NCBI GenBank assembly: GCA_047967505.1
Contig: CM106541.1
Length of the DNA: 64,000 nt
Strand: one strand, 5' to 3'
Source: Dipteris shenzhenensis
Taxonomy: Eukaryota; Polypodiophyta; Polypodiopsida; Gleicheniales
A program made the position numbers and the translations under genes. The notes beneath the pieces are model-generated. The model had not been told where the DNA came from. It searched no databases and saw only the letters and a list, made by a program, of their open reading frames with translations. This document shows, one piece after another, positions 21,740 through 32,106 of the stretch. Positions within the stretch are counted from its first letter, which is position 1, and every line of letters begins with the position of its first letter.

Positions 21740-24700
21740 ATGGAGCAATCAACTAATGTGATGGCTATCCTAAATGACTCTGAGATCAGAGAATGGGTTT
21801 CTGATGTCACTTTGAATTTCAAAGGAAGGGAATATAGCCCCAATGGCTTTTGTAGGTGGACTCGATATCACATGGGCAGAAGAGCTTGGTTTCTTCATCA
21901 AAAGGAAAAGAGATTCTACTTATGTCAAAAAGGGAGCTCAATGGTGTTGAAGATCCATGGGATGCTACTTTCTTAAAAAAAGATATGACTTCAAGCCTTG
22001 TGATAGGCATAATAATAGAGCAACAAGACACCTTTGTGGATATTTTTACAAAGAGTTCAGATCCTGAAGTTGGCGGTATTCATGTTATTGTGTCAAGGAG
22101 AGACTCAAAGACCTTTGTGATGCCTCCTCCTCAACCATCAAAATTTCCAGAGCTGCAAAGTGCATTGGAGACTCTTTCATATACTTGGGAGCAATTTCCC
22201 AGTGTGGTGGCAAAAAGGATGCATGCAAAGATAATGTTTGAGTACTTTCAGGATGCAGAATATGCTCCTCATATTCAAGGATCTTCACATGAAGGAGATC
22301 AAAAAGCTCAGACTTCGATGCAGGGACAAGAAGAACAGGCACACTGTCCAAATGTGTAGAACATGAGCGCAAACTTCTAGAGCAAGAAATGGTGGATGTA
22401 ACTAAGGATGATGAAACACAAGCCTTGAGTGCACGAGAATTAAATAAATTAAAGAATATCAAGGTCAATCCACTGCAGTTATGCTAGAAGCTCTTGCTAG
22501 CACACCACGACGTGAAATGCAAAAGGCTAGTACTGCAAGAGCCACGGTTCCAAGTAGTAAAAAAAGACATAGTCCCACTGTAGAGAGAGATAATGTGGAT
22601 GAAAAATGGTTAAAAGAAGAGAAAGATGAAGAAGACTCAGAACCCTAGGCTGAAGATGAATAGGATGAACTCACATCAATCAAAAATCTTAATCTGCGTC
22701 TTAATGAAGCAGTTACAGATGATGATGTGGGATATATCTGGGGTCAAAGGATGTGGTTTGTGAATGCCAAAGATGTGGAAGCTACAGCTCTCTTTACTAA
22801 TAGTCAAAGCCTTGATATATCCTATGCAATGCAAATATATGAGGCTTTGAGAGATGGTAAGAAACCTGTGGCAAGCAATGTGGCTTGCGCCCAATAATGT
22901 TTTGTCCAACCAAAAATAGTTTTCTGGATCAAATAACATTTACAGGGCCTACACATTTCGAGGAAACCTTCAGTCGATTCTTTAAAGACACTCTTAAAAA
23001 TATTCCACATGAACAAGGCGAAGAGGCACAAGGTGAGAATATGCTAAAGGAAGCAAAGAAGGAATTCCTCCTTCATTGCAGATTCCAGCCCATTGATGGT
23101 CAACATTGGGCTTATGCTTGTAATCAGATCCAAGGGAAGCAAAGGAGGTCAAAAGACTCACTCTAGAACAATTTGCAAAGATAAGTTCATTCCATTAGTA
23201 TCCTGCAATAATCTGTATATTCAAGCATGAGATCAAGTATTTGATTGAGTTCGAAAGACTTAATCATTATGTCCATGGAAATCATAAGATATCCTCAACA
23301 TCAGAGGTCTTACAGAAGGCAAGGGTTATATGGACAACATTTGGTTCTCCAAATCCTGATTTCAAGCGAAAGGTCACAAAAGCAGACGCCAAAACTCACG
23401 AACTTCTATACTTCTTTGAGTGCAGTTGTGCCTAGGGGAACTCAAGAGCGAGAAGAAAGTATGACAGGCCTCAAGGTGGTGAGGGATAGATATGCTGGCT
23501 ACACTTCTATCATATTTCATCCTCTTGAAATGTTCAATGAGATGCTTGAAACGTGCATTGCTTCTGAGCGTGGACAGTTAACCTATGAAGCTCCTTTGTT
23601 TATCTTCGGAAAGTCAAAGGTAATGGATAAGAAGGAGTTGACGGCAAGGATGTGGAGGCCTATAAAGTACTTACTTGACAAGTATGCATCCATGGCAGCA
23701 CAAAAAATTTTAAAGAAAGAATGGTTTTTTTGAAAAAAAGACAAAGACCACTGCATGGAAGAATGCATCAATGTACAGGTGAGGCATGATGCAATGCATA
23801 GTGCCATTAAGTATTTGCTGTCAGAGAAACAAATTCCACTTACTCATTGTACCATTGACTATAATGTGGTGAAGCATATAGCTTCTTTGTCAACACCCAA
23901 GGTAAAGCTATGGGCAAACAGGTGGATTAAAAAGGATGAAGATGGGTCAGAAATAGTAACCTCTTATATGAGAAAAGAAATCCCACAACAGGTGGTTGCA
24001 TATGTGGAAAGATTAATCAGCGAGATAAGGATGCCGATAGATATGCACCAAAGCTTTCAATTCAATGTAGAGGTTACTGCAGAGTCTGGAAAGCTTGTGA
24101 ACTTCAGGGGAGTGTCAGAAGATGACTTCTTCAAGAATGAGTCAGCATGGGATAAGCCACAACTATTCTTTATCAATGAAGTTTCTAGCGATGATATCCA
24201 TAACTTCATTGATAGAATAGTATATACCACATTAGCAAAGTGGCAATTTGCAACATTGTCATTTTTGTTGATAAAAAAGACAAAGAAGCCATGCAGGTTA
24301 CTCTAGAGCGAGCATATTCATCAGATTTGAAGATCTATAGTGGTGTTTATGCAGCAAAGAGAGGTAAGAGAGAATGTGGCATAGTTATTCAATCTCTTGA
24401 ATCATTCTTTTTGTGTATGCAGAGTCCCAACCCTGATCACTCCTTACAAAAGAACATAAGAGGGAATTCAAATAATTTGAGATTGATGCTAGAAGAGCAA
24501 GAATACATTATCAAAAAAACAACTATGGAAGTCCTGCAAAAAGTGGGAGTCTCTTGCTTACCATGATGGAGAATTTGCTATCGGCAGGTTGGGAGGTCAC
24601 CTTGTGCAGGATGGGATATTTATTTGAGGATCTCCTCAAAAAAGGCAACTCCACAAATATTATTGAAAATAAGCATTTCATGGCTTATTTTCAGCTTCAA

Positions 24701-24889
24701 GTAGATCTAACCACAGGCTATGAAAAAGAGATAGACCACAAGGACACCGATGACATGGATGATTACCTTGAAGATCATAATGTCCCAGTTGATGATGATG
24801 AAAAGATGGGACTTACATGACCCGTTCAGAGAGAGGTTGGTGGATGAAGACAAACATGATGATGCCTTCTTTGATAATTATGGCTCGTA
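21740..24889 (+). pseudogene. Decayed ~1000-codon gene with a DGQH motif
   Basis: A chain of plus-strand frames reads as one long protein broken by about eight frameshifts and several stops, from ATG at 21,740 (MEQSTNVMAIL) to a tag near 24,887. Recognisable stretches include WEQFPSVVAKRMHAKIMFEY (~22,190-22,250), PIMFCPTKNSFLDQITFTGP (~22,890), a CRFQPIDGQHWAYAC block (~23,078-23,122), WRPIKYLLDKYASMAAQKIL (~23,655) and FFINEVSSDDIHNFIDRIVY (~24,170). I do not recognise a named family. The IDGQH motif flanked by small and aromatic residues recalls the DGQHR/ParB-like fold, but that is a one-motif resemblance. The gene sits 100 bp upstream of the Ulp1-like genes on the same strand, suggesting a shared element. 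Acidic segments (DHKDTDDMDDYLED) mark the C-terminal end. Confidence 0.5.
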
Positions 24890-24988
24890 GGGTTATGAAA
24901 AAAGGCCACTACGACAATACTTAGCGATATGAACTCTCTATTTCTCAACTAAATATAATTTTTTAAATAAGATTTAAATTTAAAGATA

Positions 24989-26097
24989 ATGAATCTACTC
25001 TCTCATATTTGTTTACAAGTAGTAGAGGGAGAAGAAATGGATGACGTCAATACAGAGGCACTCCCTTCTACTTCAACAATGCAACCACCTCTAAATTTTA
25101 TTAAAGAATCAAATTTAGCTGCATTGGATAAAATGGAGAGCTCATTTGAAGTTAGGATCGTTTTGAAACGAGAACCTCAGTATTTGAGCTTTGGTAGAGA
25201 GGAGGTTTCAATCCTCTCCAATCCTTTAAAAGAGGTTAATGACAACGTTATCTTGGCCATTCTCAGGTAACGTTTGTTTATTTGTTGCTACTTCAACGAG
25301 CTAACATTTGTTTATTTATTCACAGTGTAGTTATATCAGTTTCCTAGTGTAGAATGCAAATCAATTCTATGAGCTAATGTTTGTTTATTTCTTGGTGCAG
25401 TGTAGTTATTTCTCAGCTTCCTAGTGTAGTGCAGCATCGTGTCTACATGCTCGATGCTCTCCTTTCTTCTATTCTTAGCTCTCATCAAAAGACTATAGAA
25501 GATGTTTGTACCTGGTTAACCCCTTTGAATTTAGATGGGGTGCGAGTCATCTTAATGCCTCATCATGAGGTGTAAGTATCAACTCTAACCTTATTTTTAC
25601 TATTTCTTTGGCAAGTTTGTGTAAAACAATAATCATTTTTATTTTGGCCGTGTAGCTCACATTGGAGTCTGATCTTTTGGGACCTTGAACTCAACCGTTT
25701 ATGGTTTGTGAATTCAATGGAAGGCTATCATGCCAACTCCCCAAGGTAATTATTCTCTTAATATTTTTGATACTTTCTTATTTTGTATCTTATGATCATG
25801 ATGGACAGTGCTACATATCGGCTAGTATCTGTTGTCAGAACAACCACGGAGCAACAAGATCAAGTAGAATTCAAAAGACGTCTACCAGTGGAGCAAAAAG
25901 ATGGACACAGCTGTGGGTGGAGAGTTGCCTACAACTGCATGTTGTTTCTTAGAGAGATTTTTGATTTGGAGTTACCAGTCAAAATGGAATCGTATACAGA
26001 AGCCAATCTGCTAGCATTTTGGGCTGAGAGTATTCAACATCTAATTACTACCATTGGGAAACAACTTGAAAATATGACTACATTGCAGCATGTATAA
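24989..26097 (+). CDS. Ulp1-like cysteine protease (C48), copy 1, four exons
   Basis: Four exons join in frame: 24,989 (ATG also at 25,037) to 25,266; 25,401-25,571; 25,656-25,745; 25,809-26,097. All three introns are GT..AG, and each interrupts a codon after its second base. Starting at 25,037 the product is about 259 aa. Exon 3 begins with VSHWSLIFWDLE (candidate catalytic His) followed by FVNSMEGY, where Ulp1 proteases usually have Asp; here it is Asn. Exon 4 carries PVEQKDGHSCGWRVAYN, giving the oxyanion Gln and nucleophile Cys. This is the arrangement of SUMO-specific Ulp1/C48 peptidases, a domain often carried by plant transposons. No stop or frameshift was found, unlike the neighbours. 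An additional 5' exon is possible because AG-containing acceptor-like sequence precedes GAGGGAGAAG at 25,024. Confidence 0.6.
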
Positions 26098-26098
26098 A

Positions 26099-26391
26099 AC
26101 CTTATCTTTATACTTGTATGCTTGTTCAAGCCTTTAATTGAGATGTGTAAATCTCATAACTTTTTTATATTTTCCTCCAAGAGGAGAAGAGACTGAGTCT
26201 AATGAAAGCATGCTATCTTTATACTTCTATGATTATTTAAACCTTTATTTTTATTTGGGATGTGTAAATTTTATAAATTTTTAAAATTTTCCTCCAAGAG
26301 GAGGAGAGACTCACTCTAATGAAAGCATATATGAAACCTTACTTTTTAAATTTTTGCTCCAAGCGGAGGAGAGACGATGTAGAAGACATAG
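26099..26391 (+). repeat. Three ~95-bp spacer repeats between Ulp1 copies
   Basis: Units containing TTCCTCCAAGAGGAG and AGAGACT(G/C)A(G/C)TCTAATG occur near 26,172 and 26,288, with a shorter third near 26,350. The phrase GGAGACTGAGTCTA recurs in the 3' tail after Ulp1 copy 3 (near 28,025). The spacer is therefore derived from a former C-terminal tail region of the protease gene. Confidence 0.5.
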
Positions 26392-26894
26392 CAAGTGAAG
26401 AAGAATACGATGTAGACTACTCTCTCAATAAGATGAGTCATGAAATTTTTACAGCATATTATGAGAAGTAAGCATCAAACCCTACTTGTTTTTTTTATTG
26501 CATTGCTAGAATTGTCTCAAACACAGTAATTATTCTTTATTGATAATGCAGCTCACATTGGAGTCTGGTAGTCATGGACATCCTTGTGAAGAAGTGCTTC
26601 TTTGCCAACTCAATGACATCCGTCCATGGCAATGTGTTAGAGTAAGTATAGAATACACTTGTTGTCACTTCTTGACATGTAGATTGATATGCAATGCACA
26701 TATTCACTGTTGTTATATGTTTTGATGTGCAGATTAGCTCGAAAGTTAGTAGGTGCTATCGACATAATAATGCGGCAATGTGACTTGGCACAACAAATAG
26801 AGTATATAACATGTCAGGTATCACATCAAGAGAATAGCCACATCTATAATTGTGGATGGAGGGTGGGCTACAATTGCTTTTTGGTACTTGGTTA
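26392..26894 (+). pseudogene. Ulp1-like protease, copy 2, 5'-truncated
   Basis: Only the 3' half of the gene is present. A donor follows ATTATGAGAA at 26,469. The His exon starts after an AG at 26,550 (SHWSLVVMDILVKK, then FANSMTSVHG) and ends before GTAAGT near 26,642. The last exon starts after CAG at 26,732 (LARKLVGAIDIIMRQ) and carries HIYNCGWRVGYN with the candidate Cys. Intron positions and the phase (after codon base 2) equal those of copies 1 and 3. The two N-terminal exons are missing and the C-terminal end is shortened (stop after FLVLG), so it is probably non-functional. Confidence 0.55.
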
Positions 26895-26994
26895 AAATTT
26901 TGAGATACAAAATGACACCACACTGTCAACATATACGGATTTGCATCTCTATGCATTTATAACATGTACCATTCGAGCAATCATTGAGGGCAAA

Positions 26995-27959
26995 ATGAAT
27001 GCCATTAAAGAGTCAAAGGGGATAGAAGACCTCAACTCTACAAACATGGCTTCATTGGAAGAATTGGGAAGCTCTTTTAATGTTAGGGTTATGATTCAAC
27101 ATAGACCTCAGTATCTTGAATTTGGGGGAGAGGAGATTTCAATCCTCTCTAGAGCTTCAAATGAGGTCAATAACAACGTTATGATGGCCATTCTCAGGTT
27201 TGATACAAACTATTTCTCTGCTTGATAATTCAATATTTTGATTAAGTCTAATAAGCTAATATTCATTTATTTGTTGGTGCAGTATAGTTATCTCATGATT
27301 TGGTAGAGCCATACAAAACCGTGTGTATATGTTGGATTCCCTCCTTTCTCCTATACTTAGCGATAGCAGAAAGACAATAGCTGATGTTTGTAAATGGTTA
27401 CAACCTTTACATTTACATGGCGTGTGAGTCCTATTTATGGCATATCACGAGATGTAAGTATCATGGCAACCTTTATTTTCATCTTATACTGGCAACATTG
27501 TGTTAAATAATAATGGTTCTTAATTATTCGTGTAGGGAACATTGGAGTCTGGTGGTTTGGGACCTTGAAGACAACTATTGTTGGCTTGTTAACTCGATTG
27601 CAGGCTTTTATGGCTCAGTGCAAATGTAAGTATTCTATTAATCTGTTGTTACTTCTATATTATGTACCTTATGTAATAGAAACACTAAGTTTTATTAATA
27701 TGTCATCATGAGCAGGTCGATTGAGAAGTTGGTATCTACTATTAGAGAAACAGGACAGTACAAAGACTCGGTAGACTTCCAAAAGCGTTTAGTAGTAGAG
27801 CAAGAAGATGGGCATAGTTGTGGGTGGAGAGTTGCCTACAACTGCATGTTGATTTTCAAAGAAATTTTCTCACTTAAGCCACAGATCTCATCGAAAGACT
27901 CTTTGAAGCTCAAATATTCAGAGGAGGATATACAATTGTTTAGGGCTGAAATCATTTGA
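26995..27959 (+). pseudogene. Ulp1-like protease, copy 3, with two premature stops
   Basis: Exon structure mirrors copy 1 exactly. Exon 1 ends at 27,197, exon 2 is 27,283-27,453 (171 bp, the same length as in copy 1), exon 3 is 27,536-27,625 (90 bp, the same) and exon 4 starts at 27,716. Motifs: MEHWSLVVWDLE (His), LVNSIAGF (Asn at the usual Asp), VVEQEDGHSCGWRVAYN (Gln, Cys). Exon 2 has two in-frame TGA codons, one after SIVIS and one where copy 1 has CGA (Arg), the latter a C-to-T change typical of methylated CpG decay. Conserved splice borders in spite of stops show that duplication was genomic and not through mRNA. Confidence 0.6.
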
Positions 27960-28296
27960 GACATAATTGCTGCCATTAGAATACAACGTGCAACTGAAGC
28001 AATATTAGAGCTTGCATTTAAGGAACAGGAGACTGAGTCTACTATTAGCACTGCATACTACAGAAGAAGTAGAGACCCAGTGTACACCTACAGCACCACA
28101 GCCTCAACTGGAAGCAACAGAAGAGTTGCCACAGCCTCCGCTTGCATTTAAGGAAGAGGATACTAAGTCTACTCCGAAAGCACTACATACTATAGAAGAA
28201 GTAGAGACTGAGTGTACATCTAGAGCACCACAGCCTCCATTGGAAGCATCAGAAGAGTTGCCACAATCTCCACTAGAAGCATCAGAAGAGTTGTGA
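27960..28296 (+). pseudogene. Pro/Glu-rich repeat tail after Ulp1 copy 3
   Basis: One frame (28,012-28,296) encodes two degenerate ~40-residue repeats. They share the pattern ALHT(T/I)EEVET(Q/E)CT, then APQP(Q/P)LEA(T/S)EELPQ, and an LAFKEED spacer. It starts right after the stop of copy 3 and is likely the former C-terminal tail of that protease, now out of frame. It is acidic and low-complexity with no recognised domain. Confidence 0.45.
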
Positions 28297-28975
28297 TGCC
28301 TGTATGATGTTGTGTTTGTATATATGCATGAGGTGCATATTCTCATGATGTTGTTTACTCCATGAATATTATGGTTGACATTTATTTGTTGCAATGTATG
28401 AATCATGATGTAGTTTTTGTTGATTATACACCAATTTCTGACTTATTACTTAAGTGGCATTTAGTCATGATATTTATATATTTATTTCATGCACACAATT
28501 TTATGATATGAATGTGTGATGATGTGATTATTAGGAAATATAACCTTCTGTGATGAGAATTTTGATATGAATATGTGATGATGTAATATTTGTAATATAT
28601 TTCATGGCAAAGTATCAATTCCCAATGCTCCACTCACTTAAAGTACAACATTCCCAATGCTCTACAAAATTTTATTTAGTTGGACAGTCTCCACTCACTT
28701 AAAGTAGAGCATTTCCAATGCTTCTCTCACTTTATTCCAACCCTTATCCTTATCATAGCAAACACATCGTGCCTTAGTGCACTTGTAACCTTCCATCGTA
28801 GTCCTTCCGCAAACACTCTCTTATTTCTTACATCCTAGTCCTTCTGATTAACTTGTATTTATCTTTCACTTTACGTCTTCCCTCACTTTCTATCACTCTT
28901 GAAGGAGGGGCAGCTCACTGTGCATCCCTCGCTATTGCTCCCTCACTCTCCTTCTCCCACTTTCCCTCTAAGACA
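28297..28975. other. AT-rich intergenic DNA
   Basis: The stretch contains three imperfect copies of a phrase around TCCCAATGCTCCACTCACTTAAAGT between about 28,618 and 28,730, and a C/T-rich run just before the next ORF. It may hold the promoter of the following small gene, but no convincing TATA element was singled out. Confidence 0.45.
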
Positions 28976-29428
28976 ATGACTACTTACTACTCGACTTCAT
29001 TTAGTGAACTCAAATTCTGTCTTAGATTGTATGGACCAATGAAGGGAAAATCATTCGAGGAGGATATGTTACACACATGGCTGCTTGATTTGAACTCAGT
29101 AGAAGAGGTGAATATCCTTAGCTTTCTTTTTTGCAAAGTCTTTTAATCACGTACTTCTTATGCGAACGAGTTAAATTTTTGTACAGGATATGCGGTGGCT
29201 AGAAGCTGTATTGAAAAAAATGGTGAAGATGAGGAAAGGCAAGAGAGAAAAGAAGAGTTGTTGAATGCTTACAAGTCGGCAGAAGATTCAAAACAAGTTG
29301 TGAGGAGAGTCTGTGAGGAGATTTGCAATGCCAAACCTAGTTACGCATGGCCTGCAAGTTTAAAGTTTGCTTGTTTTCATGAAGCCAATGCCATAGTAGG
29401 CACTTTCGAGGACATATGCTCTCTCTAA
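28976..29428 (+). CDS. Small two-exon hypothetical gene, possibly frameshifted
   Basis: Exon 1 (28,976-29,107, 44 codons, MTTYYSTSFSELKFCLRLYG) ends before GTGAAT. An acceptor TTGTACAG precedes 29,187, and the intron would be 79 bp in phase 0. Exon 2 continues in frame as DMRWLEAVLKK, but this frame stops at 29,264. The next frame is open much further (to 29,428) and reads EERQERKEELLNAYKS and then AWPASLKFACFHEANAIVG. The switch can be explained by one extra or missing base in the seven-A run near 29,213. Joined, it would give about 130 residues. Family unknown. It shares the strand with the Ulp1 cluster and may belong to the same element. Confidence 0.35.
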
Positions 29429-30289
29429 TGACTTATTAGTCAAGTGATGGAAATTTAATTCCATAGAAATTTAAAGTAACTGTGAAATTTAATTCCATAG
29501 ACTTATGTATTTTCTAAAGTAACTGTAAGAGACAAAGATGACATCTTCTAGGCTGAGCTAATGGAAGGTGTTTTTTAACACCATATGGCTTTGAGTTATA
29601 TGATCTACTTCTTGTACAAATGTGTCATGCTTTTTTTTCAATGTACTCTAGTTTTTTTTCTAGTTTGATTTTTTAAAATCTTACTTTTTGTCTCTTTTAA
29701 CAACATAAAGTCCTCTTTTTTTAATGTACTCTAGTTTTAATAACATGTCATGTCATTTTTTCTAATTTGCTTTTTTAAAATCTTACTTTTTGACTCAAAG
29801 TTTTGTTTTATAAGAGCCTCTTTTTTTGAAATGCTTTGTCCAAAATTATCTCACAAAACGAATTTGGATAGTGTACTAGTCCAAAATTAATGAAATAGGA
29901 GTTCATTTCCGCATCTAGACCTCTGGGGCTCTCTCTTGCTATAAGGGTGGGTGAAGAGGCTGAACTTCCAAAGTTGGAAGATTGACTGGATGGACAGTGG
30001 CCTCTGCTGCTAAGGGAGGTGACTCCTGATGTTCCTCTTTCGAGGCTGGTCAGTCAACCCTATCCCTCTCCCTATGGTTCGCCCTCTATCTGCAGCATTT
30101 GCGTGCCTGCTTGCTTGGTTTCTTTTTCTTTTTAACCTATGTCTAGTTCCTTTCTGAGGGAGTAACCCATGGGGTCTGGGACACCTATTGTTCCTACCTA
30201 AGAGGGATCTGAATTCAGGCCTTCTGACTCTACCTACTCTATGGAGAAGGGGGGGAGGCACATGAAGGTGACCATGGGGGCAATCTTTG
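29429..30289. other. Intergenic DNA, no gene called
   Basis: T-rich DNA with two related ~115-bp stretches containing AATGTACTCTAGTTTT and AAATCTTACTTTTTG (from about 29,640 and 29,720). From 29,920 the sequence becomes more GC-rich and a 115-codon minus-strand frame (30,357-30,010, Arg-rich) is open. It has no motif, and its N-terminal part is a dispersed repeat, so it is not called. Confidence 0.45.
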
Positions 30290-30499
30290 GTGAGGGGGTG
30301 CATTAATTTTACGAGCAAAAACCTATGAGCAGGTTTATATCCGAGTGTGTTTTTCAAGAGATTTAAAAAATTGTATTTCTTTAGGAAACATGGTTTTTAC
30401 ATTTTTATTTTCACTAGAACTAGATCCCTTTATCATAAAAATGTACAGAGTTGTCACTCATTCAATTTTACATAACATAAATTTTCTTGTTCAACATAG
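30290..30499. repeat. Dispersed ~210-bp repeat, copy 1
   Basis: The sequence contains ACGAGCAAAAACCTATGAGC, CTTTAGGAAACATGGTTTTT, GATCCCTTTATCATA and AATTTTCTTGTTC. It matches 39,765-39,965 in the same order with scattered differences. It contains no gene. It could be a solo LTR end or an unclassified MITE. Confidence 0.6.
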
Positions 30500-31286
30500 A
30501 CTGTTCACTCTATGCCGACATGAACTGATGTAGAAAGAGAATGTGATACAACTTTGTGTTACAACTTTATGTTACAACTTTGTGTTACAACTTTGTGATA
30601 CAACTTTGTGTTACAACTTTGTGATACAACTTTGTGTTACAACTTTGTGTTACAACTTTGTGATACAACTTTGTGATACGACTTTGTGTTACAACTTCTA
30701 CATATGACTTCTACATGTAGAAAGAGAATGTGTTACAACTTTGTGTTACAACTTTGTGATACAACTATGTGTTACAACTTTGTGTTACAACTTTGTGATA
30801 AAACTTTGTGTTAACTTCTACATGTAGAAAGAGAATGTGTTGCAACTTCTACATGTAGAAAGAGAATGTGTTACAACTTTGTGATACAACTTTGTGCAAA
30901 GAGAGAAGCTCTCCAACTTGGCGAAAGCCTTCATTACCTCAACAAAGATAATTTACGTTCCTTTTACACATGCATGCACTTTGTTTGCTTACCACACGTA
31001 AGCCTACATCTCTCATCGGAACACAACTCGAGGTTTTAAGCTACACATATACTACAACTGACAATGCCAATATATCTGTAGGTGACAAAAAGCCTCGGAA
31101 CCCTGCATACTGAGAGAACCCAACTCTTCCTACGAAAGCAGTAGGAAAGAGCCAACATTTGGCTCCACTGCATGTTACAACTTTGTGAGACAACTATGTG
31201 TTACAACTTTGTGTTACAACTTTGTGATACAAGTTTGTGTTACATCTTCTACATGTTGAAGTCGTATGTAGAAGTTGTAACACAAA

Positions 31287-32106
31287 GTTGAAGGAGAGGG
31301 GAGGAGGAGTTGCAAGGTTAGGACATGCTTTTGGATGTGGAGTGCAGGGAAGCATGGACACTTGAGACAAATGCTTGGAATACCAAATTAGACTCAACAC
31401 AATGCCCCAAAGAGTGTGGGCTTCATTCCATTATGCCTTCATTGGGGGTTGTAGGGTTTAGGAGGAGTTTAAGGGTTGGAAGGAGGTTCCAGGGTTTAGA
31501 AGGAGTTCCGGGGTCTAGAAGGAGTCCATGGTTAGAAGGAATTCGAGGGTTTAGAAGGAGGTTCCAGGGTAAGAAGGAGGTTCCAAGGTTTAGAAGGAGG
31601 TTCCAGGGTTTAGAAGGAGTCCAGGGTTAGAAGGAGGTTCCAGGGTTTAGAAGGAGGTTCCAGGGTTTAGAAGGAGTCTAGGGTTAGAAGGAGGTTCAAA
31701 GGTGCAGGTTAGAGCACAAGGTGGAGAACTCATCTCCCTCATAGATCATGGAGTTTAAGGGTTGAGGAACAAAGGGTTTAGGGGAGCATAGGAGTGGGAG
31801 AGGAAGAAGGTGTAAGAGCATGGGGGTAAGAAGAGAGAGGAGGAGAGAGGAGAAGGAGGAGGGAGGAGGAGAGAGGAGGAGGAGGAGGGAGGAGGAGGGA
31901 GGAGGAGGAGGAAGGAGGAGGAGGGAGGAGGAGAGGGAGAGGATGGGTTGCAAGGTTGGAGGAGAGGGGAGGAGGAGTTGCAAGGTTAGGACATGCTTTT
32001 GGACATGGAGTGCAAGGAAGCATGGACACTTGAGACAAATGCTTGGAATACCAAAGTAGACTCGACACAATGCCCCAAAGAGTGTGGGCTTCATTCCATT
32101 ATGGGG
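31287..32106. repeat. ~145-bp direct repeat pair inside the TIR element
   Basis: A segment containing GGAGTTGCAAGGTTAGGACA, AGCATGGACACTTGAGACAA and CCCAAAGAGTGTGGGCTTCA occupies 31,287-31,431 and recurs at 31,953-32,106 with about 95% identity by eye. Between the copies lie a GGTTCCAGGGTTTAGAAGGA minisatellite (31,450-31,700) and a (GGA)n purine run (31,830-31,960). The minus strand has TATAAATA at about 32,108-32,115 just before the second copy, so the repeat may be a transcribed 5' segment; speculative. Confidence 0.6.
31450..31700. repeat. GGTTCCAGGGTTTAGAAGGA minisatellite
   Basis: About ten tandem units of 18-29 bp built from GGTTCCAGGGTTTAGAAGGA with variants (GAGTCCA, GAATTCGA). The short ORF that runs through it is a repeat product. 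Confidence 0.75.

Noticed and set aside
30010-30357. 115-codon Arg-rich minus-strand ORF
   Set aside because: Its start lies in a dispersed repeat, it has no motif, and composition explains the Arg content.
31696-32094. Minus-strand 132-codon ORF with Pro/Leu/Ser runs
   Set aside because: Runs through a (GGA)n stretch and a duplicated non-coding segment of the TIR element.
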